Assembly (NCBI RefSeq): GCF_022695515.1
Contig: NZ_JALDPT010000020.1
Coordinates: 24,343 to 88,342 of the forward strand
Source: Phenylobacterium aquaticum
GTDB lineage: Bacteria; Pseudomonadota; Alphaproteobacteria; Caulobacterales; Caulobacteraceae
Direction of reading: 5' to 3'
Length of the DNA stretch: 64,000 nucleotides
The translations under genes and the position numbers were made by a program. The notes beneath the pieces were generated by a model. The model did no database searches. It was not told the origin of the DNA and saw only the letters and a program-made list of their open reading frames with translations. This document shows, one piece after another, positions 18,626 to 27,303 of this stretch (positions within the stretch are counted from its first letter, which is position 1; every line of letters begins with the position of its first letter).

Positions 18626-18977
18626 CACCGTCTCCTTTGGTTTTCTGGGAATCTTCGCGCCGGAGCAGGCCCTCGAGAATGTCGAGGCGGCTGGTCCAGA
18701 ACTGTTCGTAGAAGCCGATCCAGTCGTGGGCGCCGGCGAGCGGCCGGGCCTCCAGGGCGCAATAGTGGGTGCGGCCGGCGATCCGCCGGCGGACCAGGCC
18801 CGCGCGCTCCAGCGCCTTGATGTGCTTGGAGGCCGCCGCCAGCGACATGTCGAAGGGCTCCGCCAATTCGCCCACCGTGCGCTCGCCCTCGGCGAGGCGG
18901 CGCAGCATGCGTCGGCGGGTGGCGTCGCCCAGGGCGTGGAAGACGGCGTCGAGCTGTGGGGCTTCTAATTCAACCAT
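18618..18977 (-). CDS. ArsR-type winged-helix regulator
   Basis: 119 residues with the winged helix LDAVFHALGDATRRRMLRRLAEGERTVGELAEPFDMSLAAASKHIKALERAGLV interrupted only by the usual turns. It lacks the paired Cys metal-binding motifs of arsenic or cadmium sensors, so it is the non-metal class that travels with SRPBCC proteins. The ATG at 18977 lies inside the first of two TCAACC-N4-GGTTGA sites, which points to tight self-repression. It forms an operon with the SRPBCC gene. Confidence 0.88.
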   Translation of the reverse strand: MVELEAPQLDAVFHALGDATRRRMLRRLAEGERTVGELAEPFDMSLAAASKHIKALERAGLVRRRIAGRTHYCALEARPLAGAHDWIGFYEQFWTSRLDILEGLLRREDSQKTKGDGDE

Positions 18978-19025
18978 ACGGTTGAGATAAAACCCGCCAG
19001 ATCCAATTGTCAACCGTTCGGTTGA
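18970..19025. promoter_or_regulatory. Two ArsR operators, TCAACC-N4-GGTTGA
   Basis: Site 1 is TCAACC ATAC GGTTGA at 18970-18985 and covers the ArsR start codon. Site 2 is TCAACC GTTC GGTTGA at 19010-19025. Arms are identical in both and centres are 40 bases apart, close to four helical turns, so two dimers could bind the same face of the DNA. Binding by the adjacent ArsR protein is inferred from position. Confidence 0.75.
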
Positions 19026-19064
19026 TTATAGGGTCTGGGTCGACGGCATGGCCGCAGGAAGACC

Positions 19065-19155
19065 GAACCACGAACCTCACGAACGACACGAACGGGTCAG
19101 TGCTGGCCCAGATGGCCGGATAGGCGCGTTCGTGAGGTTCGTGAGGTTCGTGGTC
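19065..19155. repeat. Imperfect inverted repeat of GAACCACGAACCTCACGAAC type
   Basis: The left arm (19065-19094) begins GAACCACGAACCTCACGAAC and the right arm (19128-19155) is its near reverse complement, starting CGTTCGTGAGGTTCGTGAGG. Each arm is itself a run of roughly nine-base CACGAAC(C/G) units. The 281-base gap between the ArsR and sulfatase starts holds this repeat and the operators; no gene was seen in it. Confidence 0.7.
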
Positions 19156-19306
19156 GATGTCTTGGGGCTGTGGCCGCGCCCGCCGCGCGGGGATGAGCGG
19201 ATCTGGGGCTGCGAGGAGAATCCATCTAGCGGCACGCATTATGTCAATATATGGTCGCCCTGCCTGGGTCGGACGCTGAAGCCGGTCCCGTTCGGAGGAT
19301 CGCGTC

Positions 19307-20962
19307 ATGAAGCGTTGGATCGGCGTGCTCGCCGTGGTGGTCGTGGCCGCCGCGGTGCTCTGGCACTACAAGCTGGATCTGATCGTCAAGCTGGCCGTGA
19401 TGCGCCAGCCGAAGATCGAGGCCAATCATCCGGTCAACTGGGCCCAGGGCCCGCAAAGCCCGCCTGTCGTCCTGCCCGGCCAGACCCGGCCGCCGAACAT
19501 CGTCTTCATCCTGGCCGACGATATGGGCTTCAACGACATCACCTTCAACGGCGGCGGTGTCGCCGGCGGGGTCGTGCCCACCCCCAACATCAATTCGATC
19601 GGCTCGGGCGGGGTCGACTTCATCAACGGCTATGCGGGCAACGCCACCTGCGCGCCCTCACGCGCCGCGATCATGACCGGCCGCTATCCGACCCGTTTCG
19701 GCTTCGAGTTCACGCCCACCCCGGTGAACTTTTCGCGCATGGTCGGCACCTTCAAGTCGCCCGGCGCCCTGCACCCGCCGCACTTCGCCGCCGACAAGGT
19801 GAAGGACACGCCCGACATGGAGTCCGAGGCCGTGCCGGCGTCGGAAGTGACCATCGCCGAGCTGCTCAAGGGCCGCGGCTATCACACCATCCATCTGGGC
19901 AAGTGGCACCTGGGCGGGACCAAGGGTTCGCGCCCCGAGGACCAGGGCTTCGACGAAAGCCTGGGCTTCATCTCCGGCGCCTCGCTCTATCTGCCGGTCA
20001 AGGATCCCAACGTCGAGAACTCCAGGCAGAGCTTCGATCCGATCGACAGGTTCCTGTGGGCCAGCCTCCCCTGGTCGGTGCAGTACAACGGCTCCAAGCC
20101 GTTCCACCCGAACGCCTACATGACCGACTATCTGACCGACAATGCGATCGCCGGCATCAAGGCCAACCGCAACCGGCCGTTCTTCATGTACCTGGCCTAT
20201 AACGGCATCCACACGCCGCTGCAGGCCACCAAGGCCGACTATGACGCCCTGCCCCAGATCAAGGACCACCGCCTGCGGGTCTATGGCGCCATGGTGCGCA
20301 ACCTGGACCGCAATGTCGGCCGGGTGCTGGCCGAGCTGAAGGCCCAGGGGCTGGACGACAACACCATCGTGATCTTCACCAGCGACAATGGCGGGGCCAA
20401 CTATATCGGCCTGCCCGACATCAACCGGCCCTATCGCGGCTGGAAGGCGAGCTTCTTCGAGGGCGGGGTGCACGTGCCGTTCTTCATGCGCTGGCCCGCC
20501 CAGCTGCCGGCCGGGACCCGCTATCCCAACCCCGTCGCTCACATCGACATCTTCGCCACGGCCGCCGCCGCCGCCGGCGCCAAGCCCCCGGCCGACCGGG
20601 TGATCGACGGCGTCGACCTCGCCCCCTTCGCCGAGGGCAAGGCCCAGGGCCGGCCGCACCAGACCCTGTTCTGGCGCTCGGGCGATTATCGCATGGCGAT
20701 CTCCGGCGACTGGAAGATCCAGACGCTCGACCAGCGCAACAAGACCTGGCTGTACAATCTGGCCACCGACCCGACCGAGAAGGTCGACCTGTCGGCCAAG
20801 GAGCCGGCCAAGGTGGCCGAGCTGAAGGCCCTGATGGCCGCGCAGGACAAGCAGTTCGTCAAGCCGATGTGGCCGTCGTTGCTGTCCGGCGCGATCCCGA
20901 TTGACCATCCGCTGGGCGTGCCCGACAAGCCGGACGACGAGTACATCTACTGGGCCAACTGA
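19307..20962 (+). CDS. Arylsulfatase family hydrolase
   Basis: 551 residues. A single N-terminal hydrophobic segment (residues 5-30) exports or anchors it. The sulfatase domain starts at PPNIVFILADDMGFND, which carries metal-binding Asp residues. The activation motif is C115-APSR followed by AAIMTGRYPTR, where Cys115 must be oxidised to formylglycine. HLGKWHLGG and TSDNGG carry further active-site residues. The substrate (sulfated sugar or aryl ester) is not readable. The formylglycine-generating enzyme gene starts on the last base of this stop codon, which fits co-production of the enzyme and its activator. Confidence 0.92.
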   Translation: MKRWIGVLAVVVVAAAVLWHYKLDLIVKLAVMRQPKIEANHPVNWAQGPQSPPVVLPGQTRPPNIVFILADDMGFNDITFNGGGVAGGVVPTPNINSIGSGGVDFINGYAGNATCAPSRAAIMTGRYPTRFGFEFTPTPVNFSRMVGTFKSPGALHPPHFAADKVKDTPDMESEAVPASEVTIAELLKGRGYHTIHLGKWHLGGTKGSRPEDQGFDESLGFISGASLYLPVKDPNVENSRQSFDPIDRFLWASLPWSVQYNGSKPFHPNAYMTDYLTDNAIAGIKANRNRPFFMYLAYNGIHTPLQATKADYDALPQIKDHRLRVYGAMVRNLDRNVGRVLAELKAQGLDDNTIVIFTSDNGGANYIGLPDINRPYRGWKASFFEGGVHVPFFMRWPAQLPAGTRYPNPVAHIDIFATAAAAAGAKPPADRVIDGVDLAPFAEGKAQGRPHQTLFWRSGDYRMAISGDWKIQTLDQRNKTWLYNLATDPTEKVDLSAKEPAKVAELKALMAAQDKQFVKPMWPSLLSGAIPIDHPLGVPDKPDDEYIYWAN

Positions 20963-21944
20963 TGCGGTACGGCGTTCTCCTGGCGGCGGCTCTGGCGATC
21001 GCGCCGGCCGCCTGCGCCCCGGCCCCGCCCAAGGCCTGCCAGGCCAACCTGGCGGTCCCCGACCCGGCCCATCCCCGGGCCGGCATGGTTCGGATCCCAG
21101 GCGGGACCTTCCAGATGGGCGCCGCCGGCGTGCGGCCCGAGGAGGGGCCGGCGCACCCGGTGACGGTGGGGTCCTTCTGGATCGACCGCACCGAGGTGAC
21201 CAACGCCGACTTCGCCCGCTTCGTCGCGGCCACCGGCTATCGGACGCTCGCCGAGCGGCCCCTCGACCCGAAGATCTATCCCGGCCTGACGCCCGCCCAG
21301 ATGCAGCCCTCGTCCCTGGTGTTCGTGGGCGCCGAGCCCGGCGTCGACCGCGGGAACCCGGCGGCCTGGTGGCGGGTGATCGCGGGCGCCGACTGGCGTC
21401 ACCCCAAGGGGCCGGGCAGCAATATCGTCGGCCGCGACACCCTGCCGGTGGTGCAGATCGGCTATGAGGACGCGCTCGCCTACGCCCGCTGGCTGGGCCG
21501 CGACCTGCCCACCGAGGCCGAGTGGGAATACGCCGCCCGCGGCGGGCTGGACGGCGCGGCATACGTCTGGGGCCAGCAGAAACAGCCCGGCGGCAAGCCG
21601 CTCGCCAACACCTGGCAGGGGGTGTTCCCGGTCGTGGACGCCGGGGCCGACGGCTACAAGGCCCAGGCCGCCCCGGCCGGCTGCTTCAAGCCCAACGGCT
21701 ATGGCCTCTACGACATGGCCGGCAATGTCTGGGAGTGGACCAAGGACCTGTTCGCGCCGCAGGTTCAGCCCACCGAGAGCGCCCTGCAGGCCGCGCCCGG
21801 CGGCCCGCCCCAGCATCTGATCAAGGGCGGCTCGTTCCTGTGCTCGGACGACTACTGCTTCCGCTACCGCCCCGCGGCGCGCGAGGTCGGCCGCCCGACA
21901 CGGGCGCCTCGCACATCGGCTTCCGGACGGTGGTGCGGGAATAG
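20962..21944 (+). pseudogene. Formylglycine-generating enzyme (SUMF1-like), frameshifted near the 3' end
   Basis: The protein has an N-terminal export signal (MRYGVLLAAALAIAPAACAP), GGTFQMG, VTNADFARFVAATGY, LPTEAEWEYAARGG, NGYGLYDMAGNVWEW and GGSFLCSDDYCFRYRPAAR, with Cys294 and Cys299 spaced as the two catalytic Cys of FGE. After that motif the frame is wrong: the conserved ending DTGASHIGFRTVVRE is present one frame over and ends at 21944. Adding one base at about 21889-21896 (GGCCGCCC) repairs it to 327 residues. Without repair the frame runs on to 23298 through genes on the other strand. It activates sulfatases by making formylglycine from Cys. Confidence 0.8.
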
Positions 21945-21951
21945 GCCTCCC

Positions 21952-22362
21952 TTACCCCCGCGCCTTGGTGCGGATGTTCAGCTGGCCGGCCAGGCCCGCC
22001 TTGCGGTGGTGCTCGATGGCGTGCATGCCGGGCGACATGGCCATGGCCTGGAAGGCGGCCAGGGACGGATATTCGACAAGGGCGACCATGTCCCACAGCT
22101 CTTCCACCTCGCCGATCATCAGGCTGGTGACGTCGCCGCTGAACAGCATGCGCCCGCCCAGCTCGGCGACCAGCTTGGAGACGCCGGCGCCATAGCGGGC
22201 ATAGGCCTCGCGGCCCGAGAGCTCGGGCTCGGAGCCATCCTCATAGGCGGCCTTGTCGCGGAACTTCAGCAGGTTGACCATGACATAGGGCCCGTCCTCC
22301 GGCGCGCCGAAGAAGGCTTGGATCTGTTCCATGCCGGGGATGACGGCGTTCTCGACCTTCAT
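21952..22362 (-). CDS. DUF1330 domain protein
   Basis: 136 residues with the ferredoxin-like dimeric alpha-beta barrel pattern of DUF1330: DGPYVMVNLLKFRDKAAYEDGSE, YARYGAGVSKLVAELGGRMLFSGDV and WDMVALVEYPSLAAFQAMA. The start lies three bases after the stop of the haloalkane dehalogenase gene, so both are in one operon. Function is unknown; small proteins of this fold often act on or bind small organic compounds. Confidence 0.85.
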   Translation of the reverse strand: MKVENAVIPGMEQIQAFFGAPEDGPYVMVNLLKFRDKAAYEDGSEPELSGREAYARYGAGVSKLVAELGGRMLFSGDVTSLMIGEVEELWDMVALVEYPSLAAFQAMAMSPGMHAIEHHRKAGLAGQLNIRTKARG

Positions 22363-22365
22363 GGC

Positions 22366-23280
22366 TCAACCTTTCTTCGCATGGGCGCGGGCGGCCAGGG
22401 CGTCGACCAGTTCGACGATCTCGGCCGGGGAATCCTCCTGCAGGAAGTGGCCGCCATGCAGGATCACGTGGGGCTGGCCCTTGGCGCCCGGCACGCGGGC
22501 CTGGAACACCTTCTCCCCGCCGCCGCTGACCGGGTCGGCGTCGGAGAAGCAGGTGACCACCGGCTTGTCGAAGGCCTCCAGCACCTTCCAGGCCGCGAGA
22601 TTCTCGGCCACCTGGGCGTGCTCGGGCGTCACCGGCACCAGGGTCGGGAACTGGCGCGCGCCTTCCTTGTAGCTCTCGTCCGGGAACGGCGCGTCATAGG
22701 CGGCGACCTCGGCGGGGGTGAGCTCGCGCACCGAACCGCCCTGCAGCAGGGCGCCCACCGCCATGATCGGGATCTTCTGGCTGAAGGCGAGCCAATTGGC
22801 GAAGCCCTCGGTCATGCCCGTCCCCGTCGGCAGGCCGGTATTGGCGATGGCCAGGGCGGCGAAGCGCTCGGGATAGGCCGCGACCAGGCGCAGGCCGATC
22901 AGCCCGCCCCAGTCCTGGCAGAACAGGGTGATGTCCTTCAGATCCAGGCCGGTCAGCCACTGGCTGGTCCAGTCCACATGGCGTCCATAGGTGTAGTCGG
23001 CCCGGTCGGCCGGCTTGTCCGAGCGGCCGAAGCCGATCAGGTCCGGCGCCAGCACCCGGTGGCCGCGGGCGACCAGGCCCGGGATGATCTTGCGGTAGAG
23101 ATAGCTCCAGGACGGCTCGCCGTGCATCAGCAGCACGGGCGCCGCGTCCCGGGGCCCCTCGTCCACATAGGCCATGCGCAGGACCGTGCCGTCGGCGTCG
23201 GTCACCTCGGCGTAGCGCGGCGCGAAGGGCCAGTCGGCCAGCCCCTCGAAACGCTCGTCCGGCGTGCGCAGGACCTTCAT
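22366..23280 (-). CDS. Haloalkane dehalogenase
   Basis: 304 residues of the alpha/beta hydrolase fold. [15 protein letters not shown] gives the oxyanion region, the nucleophile is Asp123 in CQDWGG with the halide-binding Trp124 next to it, the acid is probably Asp249 in [10 protein letters not shown], and the base is His278 in HGGHFLQED. The 29-residue Asp-His spacing equals that of the HLD-I type enzyme DhlA (Asp260, His289). It cleaves carbon-halogen bonds to give an alcohol and halide. GGGAGAGG precedes the ATG at 23280. Natural substrate is unknown; some homologues act on non-halogenated esters or epoxides. Confidence 0.85.
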   Translation of the reverse strand: MKVLRTPDERFEGLADWPFAPRYAEVTDADGTVLRMAYVDEGPRDAAPVLLMHGEPSWSYLYRKIIPGLVARGHRVLAPDLIGFGRSDKPADRADYTYGRHVDWTSQWLTGLDLKDITLFCQDWGGLIGLRLVAAYPERFAALAIANTGLPTGTGMTEGFANWLAFSQKIPIMAVGALLQGGSVRELTPAEVAAYDAPFPDESYKEGARQFPTLVPVTPEHAQVAENLAAWKVLEAFDKPVVTCFSDADPVSGGGEKVFQARVPGAKGQPHVILHGGHFLQEDSPAEIVELVDALAARAHAKKG

Positions 23281-23329
23281 CAGCCTCTCCCTCATTGACA
23301 TCGCGCCCCGATGGGCGAATTCTATTGGC

Positions 23330-23344
23330 AATAACAGTGTCATT
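23330..23344. promoter_or_regulatory. Candidate repressor site between dehalogenase and MBL hydrolase
   Basis: AATAACAGTGTCATT is a 15-bp odd palindrome with one mismatched pair, in the only AT-rich part of the 112-base divergent gap. Its form (ACA-G-TGT core) is common for TetR-family sites, and a TetR gene ends the adjacent operon. The link is inferred. Confidence 0.45.
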
Positions 23345-23392
23345 ATATGCGGCCGTGTCAACCGCCGCCGACGCCGAACCGGGGACGAGACC

Positions 23393-24487
23393 ATGAAGGC
23401 GCTTCGCAACATCCTGATCGGCGCCCTGTGCGTCGCCCTGCTGGCGGGCGCCGGCCTGTGGCTGGCGCGCGGGCAGATCGCGCTGAAGCTCTATCGGCGC
23501 GGCGCCGAGCAGGCGATGGCCGCCAATCCCCTCGCCAGCCTGCCCGACGGCCTGCATGTCGGGCTCTGCGGCTCCGGCGCGCCCCTGCCCGACCCGCACC
23601 GCGCCGGGCCCTGCACGGTGGTGATCGCCGGCCAGCGGATGTTCGTCGTCGACATCGGCGACGGCGCCACCCGCAACCTCACCCTGATGGGCCTGCCCGC
23701 CGCCAAGGCCGAGGCCCTGTTCCTGACCCACTACCATTCCGACCATATCGGCGGCCTGGGCGAGCTGATGCTGCAGCACTGGGCCGGCGGCGCCGCGCAA
23801 AAGCCGCTCGACATCTACGGCCCCCAGGGCCTGGAGAGCGTGGTCGGCGGCTTCCAGGCCGCCTACGCCCTCGACCGCGGCTACCGCATCGCCCACCATG
23901 GCGAGAAGGTCGTGCCCCCCGCGGGCTTCGGCGGGACGCCCCACCCCTTCGAGGTCGCGCCCGACAGCCCCGACATTGTGCTCATCGACACCCCCGACCT
24001 GAAGGTCACCGCCTTCCCCGTGAAGCACGATCCGGTGCATCCGGCCGTCGGCTACAAGTTCGTCTATAAGGGCCGCAGCCTGGTGATCAGCGGCGACACC
24101 GCCCCCTCGCCCCGCGTCGAGGCCGAGGCCAAGGGCGTCGACCTCCTGGTCCATGAGGCCCTGTCCGACCGGCTGGTGAACCTGCAGCGGGAGGCCGCCA
24201 TCGCCGCCCATCGCGACAACATCGCCGCCATCAGCCACGACATCCTGGGCTATCACACCACCCCGGAACAGGCCGCTGACCTGGCCGAGCGGGCGGGCGC
24301 CAAATATCTGCTGCTCAACCACCTTGTCCCCGGCATTCCGATCGCCGGGCTGGAGGGACCGTTCCTGGGCGACGCAGCCCGGCGCTTCCACGGGACCCTG
24401 CGCCTGGGCCACGACGGCGACTTCATCTCCATGCCGGCGGGCGGAACCGGGATCACCCGCACCGACCGCCTGATGCGCATCCGCTGA
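23393..24487 (+). CDS. MBL-fold metallo-hydrolase, membrane-anchored or exported
   Basis: 364 residues. Residues 5-25 form a hydrophobic N-terminal anchor or signal. The metal site is [10 protein letters not shown] (HxHxDH) near residue 113, with later ligands in [17 protein letters not shown] and LNHLVPG. The spacing resembles arylsulfatase/RNase Z-like MBL proteins that have lost the RNA-binding arm. The ATG at 23393 follows GGGGACGAGACC. It is followed 14 bases on by the GST gene and opposite the haloalkane dehalogenase, so a role in degrading an organic compound is suggested, not shown. Confidence 0.85.
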   Translation: MKALRNILIGALCVALLAGAGLWLARGQIALKLYRRGAEQAMAANPLASLPDGLHVGLCGSGAPLPDPHRAGPCTVVIAGQRMFVVDIGDGATRNLTLMGLPAAKAEALFLTHYHSDHIGGLGELMLQHWAGGAAQKPLDIYGPQGLESVVGGFQAAYALDRGYRIAHHGEKVVPPAGFGGTPHPFEVAPDSPDIVLIDTPDLKVTAFPVKHDPVHPAVGYKFVYKGRSLVISGDTAPSPRVEAEAKGVDLLVHEALSDRLVNLQREAAIAAHRDNIAAISHDILGYHTTPEQAADLAERAGAKYLLLNHLVPGIPIAGLEGPFLGDAARRFHGTLRLGHDGDFISMPAGGTGITRTDRLMRIR

Positions 24488-24501
24488 ACCGGAGACCCTC
24501 C

Positions 24502-25524
24502 ATGACCGCCTCCATCGCCCTCTTCGGCGCGCCCGGCTCGCCCTACACCCGCAAGATGCTGGCCGTGCTGCGCTACCGCCGCATCCCCTATCGCCTGCTG
24601 CCCCGCACGCCCCGCGCCCTGGAGGGCCTGCCCCGGCCCAAGGTCCAGCTCTTGCCGACCTTCTTCCTGCCCAACGACCAGGGGGAGCTGGAGGCGGTCA
24701 CCGATTCCACCCCGATCATCCGCCGGCTGGAACAGGACCATGAGGGCCGCAGCGTCCTGCCCACCGACCCGGCTCTGGCCTTCCTCGATGAGCTGATCGA
24801 GGACTATGCCGACGAGTGGCTGACCAAGGCCATGTTCCACTATCGCTGGGCCTATGCCGACGACATCCGCAAGGGCGCCGCCGTCCTGCCCGGCTGGTCC
24901 GACTATTGCGTGCCGGACGCCGTCCTGGCCGAGCGTGGCAAGATGATCTCGGAACGCCAGATCAGCCGGCTCTATGTGGTGGGCTCCAACCCGACCACCG
25001 GCCCGGTGATCGAGGCCAGCTACAAGCGGTTCCTGACCCTTCTCGAGGACCACCTGCGCGGCCACCTCTATCTAATGGGCGCCCGTCCCGGCGCCTCCGA
25101 CTTCGCGGTGTTCGGCCAGCTGACCCAGCTCGCCCACTTCGACCCGACCCCCATGGCCGTGACCCTGGACGTCGCGCCCCGCGTGCTGGCCTGGTCGGGC
25201 AATATGGAGGACCTGTCGGGCCTGGAGCCCGCGGAGGCCGACTGGATCGCTACCGATCCCCTGCCCACGACGCTTTCCGCCCTGCTGGCCGAGATCGGCC
25301 GGACCTACGTCCCCGTCATGCTGGCCAACGCCCGGGCGCTCGCCGCCGGCGAGACCGAGGTCAAGACCACCGTCGAGGGCCAAGCCTGGACCCAGTCGCC
25401 CTTCCCCTACCAGGCCAAGTGCCTGCAATGGCTCAGGGCCAGCCACGGCGCCCTGCCGGCGGACAGCCGCGCCCGCGTGGACGCCTGGCTGGCGGGCTCC
25501 GGGTGCGACCTCCTGTTCCGCTGA
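24502..25524 (+). CDS. Glutathione S-transferase-like protein
   Basis: 340 residues, longer than the usual 200-230. The N-terminus is a thioredoxin-like GST domain (IALFGAPGSPYTRKMLAVLRYRRIPY; later LPTFFLPNDQGELEAVTDSTPIIRRLE, with the Asp-Ser/Thr glutathione contact). The C-terminal helical domain includes HLYLMGARPGASDFAVFGQL. Ser13-Pro-Tyr sits where GSTs carry the catalytic Ser, Cys or Tyr. GGAGACCCTCC precedes the ATG. The gene is in the same operon as the MBL hydrolase and a TetR gene. Confidence 0.85.
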   Translation: MTASIALFGAPGSPYTRKMLAVLRYRRIPYRLLPRTPRALEGLPRPKVQLLPTFFLPNDQGELEAVTDSTPIIRRLEQDHEGRSVLPTDPALAFLDELIEDYADEWLTKAMFHYRWAYADDIRKGAAVLPGWSDYCVPDAVLAERGKMISERQISRLYVVGSNPTTGPVIEASYKRFLTLLEDHLRGHLYLMGARPGASDFAVFGQLTQLAHFDPTPMAVTLDVAPRVLAWSGNMEDLSGLEPAEADWIATDPLPTTLSALLAEIGRTYVPVMLANARALAAGETEVKTTVEGQAWTQSPFPYQAKCLQWLRASHGALPADSRARVDAWLAGSGCDLLFR

Positions 25525-25595
25525 GGGCAGCGGACTGGCGGAACGGCGCGGGGCCCGATAATCAGGGCCCAGCGTAATTGTCGGAAGGATCCGCC

Positions 25596-26210
25596 TTGGC
25601 CCGCGCGGCGCGTGTGACAGACCCGAAGGACCAGCCCCCCGCCCCCCAGGAGCAGGACGGCCGCCGCCTGCGCTCGATCGACAGCCGCGCCCGCATCGTC
25701 AAGGCGATGCTGGAGCTGATCGAGGAGGGCGTCATGGCCCCCGGCGCCGAGGCCGTGGCCGGCCGCGCCGAGGTCGGCCTGCGCACCGTGTTCCGGCACT
25801 TCAAGGACATGGAGAGCCTCTACCGGGAAATGTCCGACGTCATGGAGGCCGAGGTCAGCGCCTTCTCCAAGACCCCGTTCAAGTCCACCGAGTGGCGCGA
25901 GAAGCTGGTCGAGCTCGTCGACCGCCGCGCCTACGCCTTCGAACGCATCGCCCCCTTCAAGCGCGCCTCCGACATCCACCGCTACAAGTCCGAATTCCTC
26001 GACGCCGACAACTCCAAGCTGGTCGTGGCCCTCCGCCGCATCCTCCAGCGCGAAATGCCCCCGGAGATCCTGGCCGACACCACGACCTTCGAGGCGCTGG
26101 ACCTGCTGCTCTCGTTTGAGACCTGGTCCCGGCTGCGCCGCGAGCAGGGGCTCAGCGTGAAGCGGGCCCGCGAAGTGCTGGCCAACGCCGTGCGGAAGGT
26201 GGCGGGGTAG
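25596..26210 (+). CDS. TetR family regulator
   Basis: About 204 residues. The helix-turn-helix lies at residues 25-70 (AMLELIEEGVMAPGAEAVAGRAEVGLRTVFRHFKDMESLY, spread over that range). The TTG at 25596 is chosen because GGAAGGA lies eight bases upstream; an earlier in-frame TTG at 25578 would swallow that site. Its last 230 bases are present again at 28403-28632 as a gene remnant. It closes the MBL-GST operon and is the likely regulator of the divergent dehalogenase region. Confidence 0.82.
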   Translation: MARAARVTDPKDQPPAPQEQDGRRLRSIDSRARIVKAMLELIEEGVMAPGAEAVAGRAEVGLRTVFRHFKDMESLYREMSDVMEAEVSAFSKTPFKSTEWREKLVELVDRRAYAFERIAPFKRASDIHRYKSEFLDADNSKLVVALRRILQREMPPEILADTTTFEALDLLLSFETWSRLRREQGLSVKRAREVLANAVRKVAG

Positions 26211-26232
26211 GCTCCGACCTGCCCCCTACCAT

Positions 26233-26251
26233 TGAGGATCTATGTTCCTCA
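26233..26251. terminator. Weak hairpin between convergent TetR and YciI genes
   Basis: TGAGGA (26233-26238) pairs with TCCTCA (26246-26251) around a seven-base loop. It is placed where a bidirectional terminator would be, but the stem is short and no U-tract follows on either strand. Confidence 0.3.
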
Positions 26252-26262
26252 TCAGCTTGGGA

Positions 26263-26574
26263 TCAGCGGATCGCGCGCGCGTCGCCGGCCCAGACCGTCG
26301 GAAACGCCTCGGCGCGGATCGCGGCTGAAAACGCCTGGACGTCGAAGGTCGCGAGGCCATGGACGTGGAACGAGTCCCGCCGGATCATGGCGTCGATCTC
26401 GCCTCGGTCCTGAGCGAAGGCGAGGATGAAGCCGCCCGCGCCGGACTCGAGCGGGCCGGCGGCCAGGATACGGCCCGCCGTGACTTCATCGGCCAGCCAC
26501 TGACGATGGCTGTCGAGATGGGCCTGCACCTCGTCCTTCGGCCGGACGTAAGTCAGGGTGATGGCGTACAACAT
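26263..26574 (-). CDS. YciI family protein
   Basis: 103 residues of the YciI dimeric alpha-beta fold: MLYAITLTYVRPKDEVQAHLDSHRQWL with the conserved His and Asp-like polar pair, GRILAAGPLESGAGGFILAF, and an ending region DSFHVHGLATFDV. AGGAGG lies seven bases upstream of the ATG. It starts 22 bases after azoR on the same strand, so the two are co-transcribed. YciI proteins are mostly uncharacterised; some relate to dehalogenation-like chemistry. Confidence 0.85.
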   Translation of the reverse strand: MLYAITLTYVRPKDEVQAHLDSHRQWLADEVTAGRILAAGPLESGAGGFILAFAQDRGEIDAMIRRDSFHVHGLATFDVQAFSAAIRAEAFPTVWAGDARAIR

Positions 26575-26596
26575 CAGGGAACCTCCTCTGAACCGG

Positions 26597-27223
26597 TCAG
26601 GCCGCCAGCGTCCGCGCGACGATCTCGGCGATCTGGGCCTGGGCCGCGTCCATGGCTTCGCGGCTGGCGTCCGGCCCGCGGCTCAGCTTCTCCGCACGAA
26701 TGACCTGGACCGCCTCGACGCCGAGGAAGCGGAAGAACGCCTGCAAATAGGACTCCTGGAAGTCCATGGCCGCGCCAGGGCCCGCCGAGTACAGACCGCC
26801 GCGCGTGGAGGCGATGATCACCCGCCGCCCGGCGGAAAGACCCACGGGTCCTTGCTCGGTATAGCGGAACGTCCGGCCGACCTGGGCGATCCGGTCGAGC
26901 CAGGCCTTGAGCTGGCTGGACACGGAGAAATTATACATCGGCGCGCCGACGACGATGACGTCACTCGCCAGGAACTCCGTCACCAGCGCTTCCGAACAGG
27001 CATGTTCCGCCAGCGTCGCCGCGTCGAACCTGCGTTCGCCCAGGGCGCGGAAACCCGCCGCGATGTCGCCGGTCAGGTGGGGGATCGGATTGGCGACGAG
27101 GTCGCGGCGGACAAGCTTGGCGTCGGGCGCCCCGCGCAGAAGGTCCCGCACGATGGCGGCCGTGAGGCGGTGCGACGCCGACGCGTCGCCCAGGATGCTG
27201 GAGTCGAGATGTAGGATCTGCAT
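26597..27223 (-). CDS. azoR: FMN-dependent NADH:quinone oxidoreductase / azoreductase
   Basis: 208 residues of the flavodoxin-like AzoR family. The N-terminal phosphate-binding region is LHLDSSILGDASASHRLT, followed by APMYNFSVSSQLKAWLDRIAQVGRTFRYTEQGPVG, where PMYNF binds the FMN ring, and the ASTRGGLYS loop. It reduces quinones and azo compounds by two electrons using NADH. The ATG at 27223 starts the conserved MQILHLDSS. It is divergent from a LysR regulator, with an inverted repeat in the gap, and precedes a YciI gene. The layout fits a quinone or electrophile response. Confidence 0.9.
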   Translation of the reverse strand: MQILHLDSSILGDASASHRLTAAIVRDLLRGAPDAKLVRRDLVANPIPHLTGDIAAGFRALGERRFDAATLAEHACSEALVTEFLASDVIVVGAPMYNFSVSSQLKAWLDRIAQVGRTFRYTEQGPVGLSAGRRVIIASTRGGLYSAGPGAAMDFQESYLQAFFRFLGVEAVQVIRAEKLSRGPDASREAMDAAQAQIAEIVARTLAA

Positions 27224-27303
27224 GGCTTGCTCTCTGAAATGATCGAACGAGCCGGGAGATACGCCGCACACCCCATCCGCATTAGAGAGACAATCTGGTA
27301 ATC

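Noticed and set aside
21945..23298. The extension of the FGE frame to a 778-residue protein.
   Set aside because: It follows a one-base shift and is antisense to the DUF1330 and haloalkane dehalogenase genes; the true FGE ending is in the neighbouring frame.
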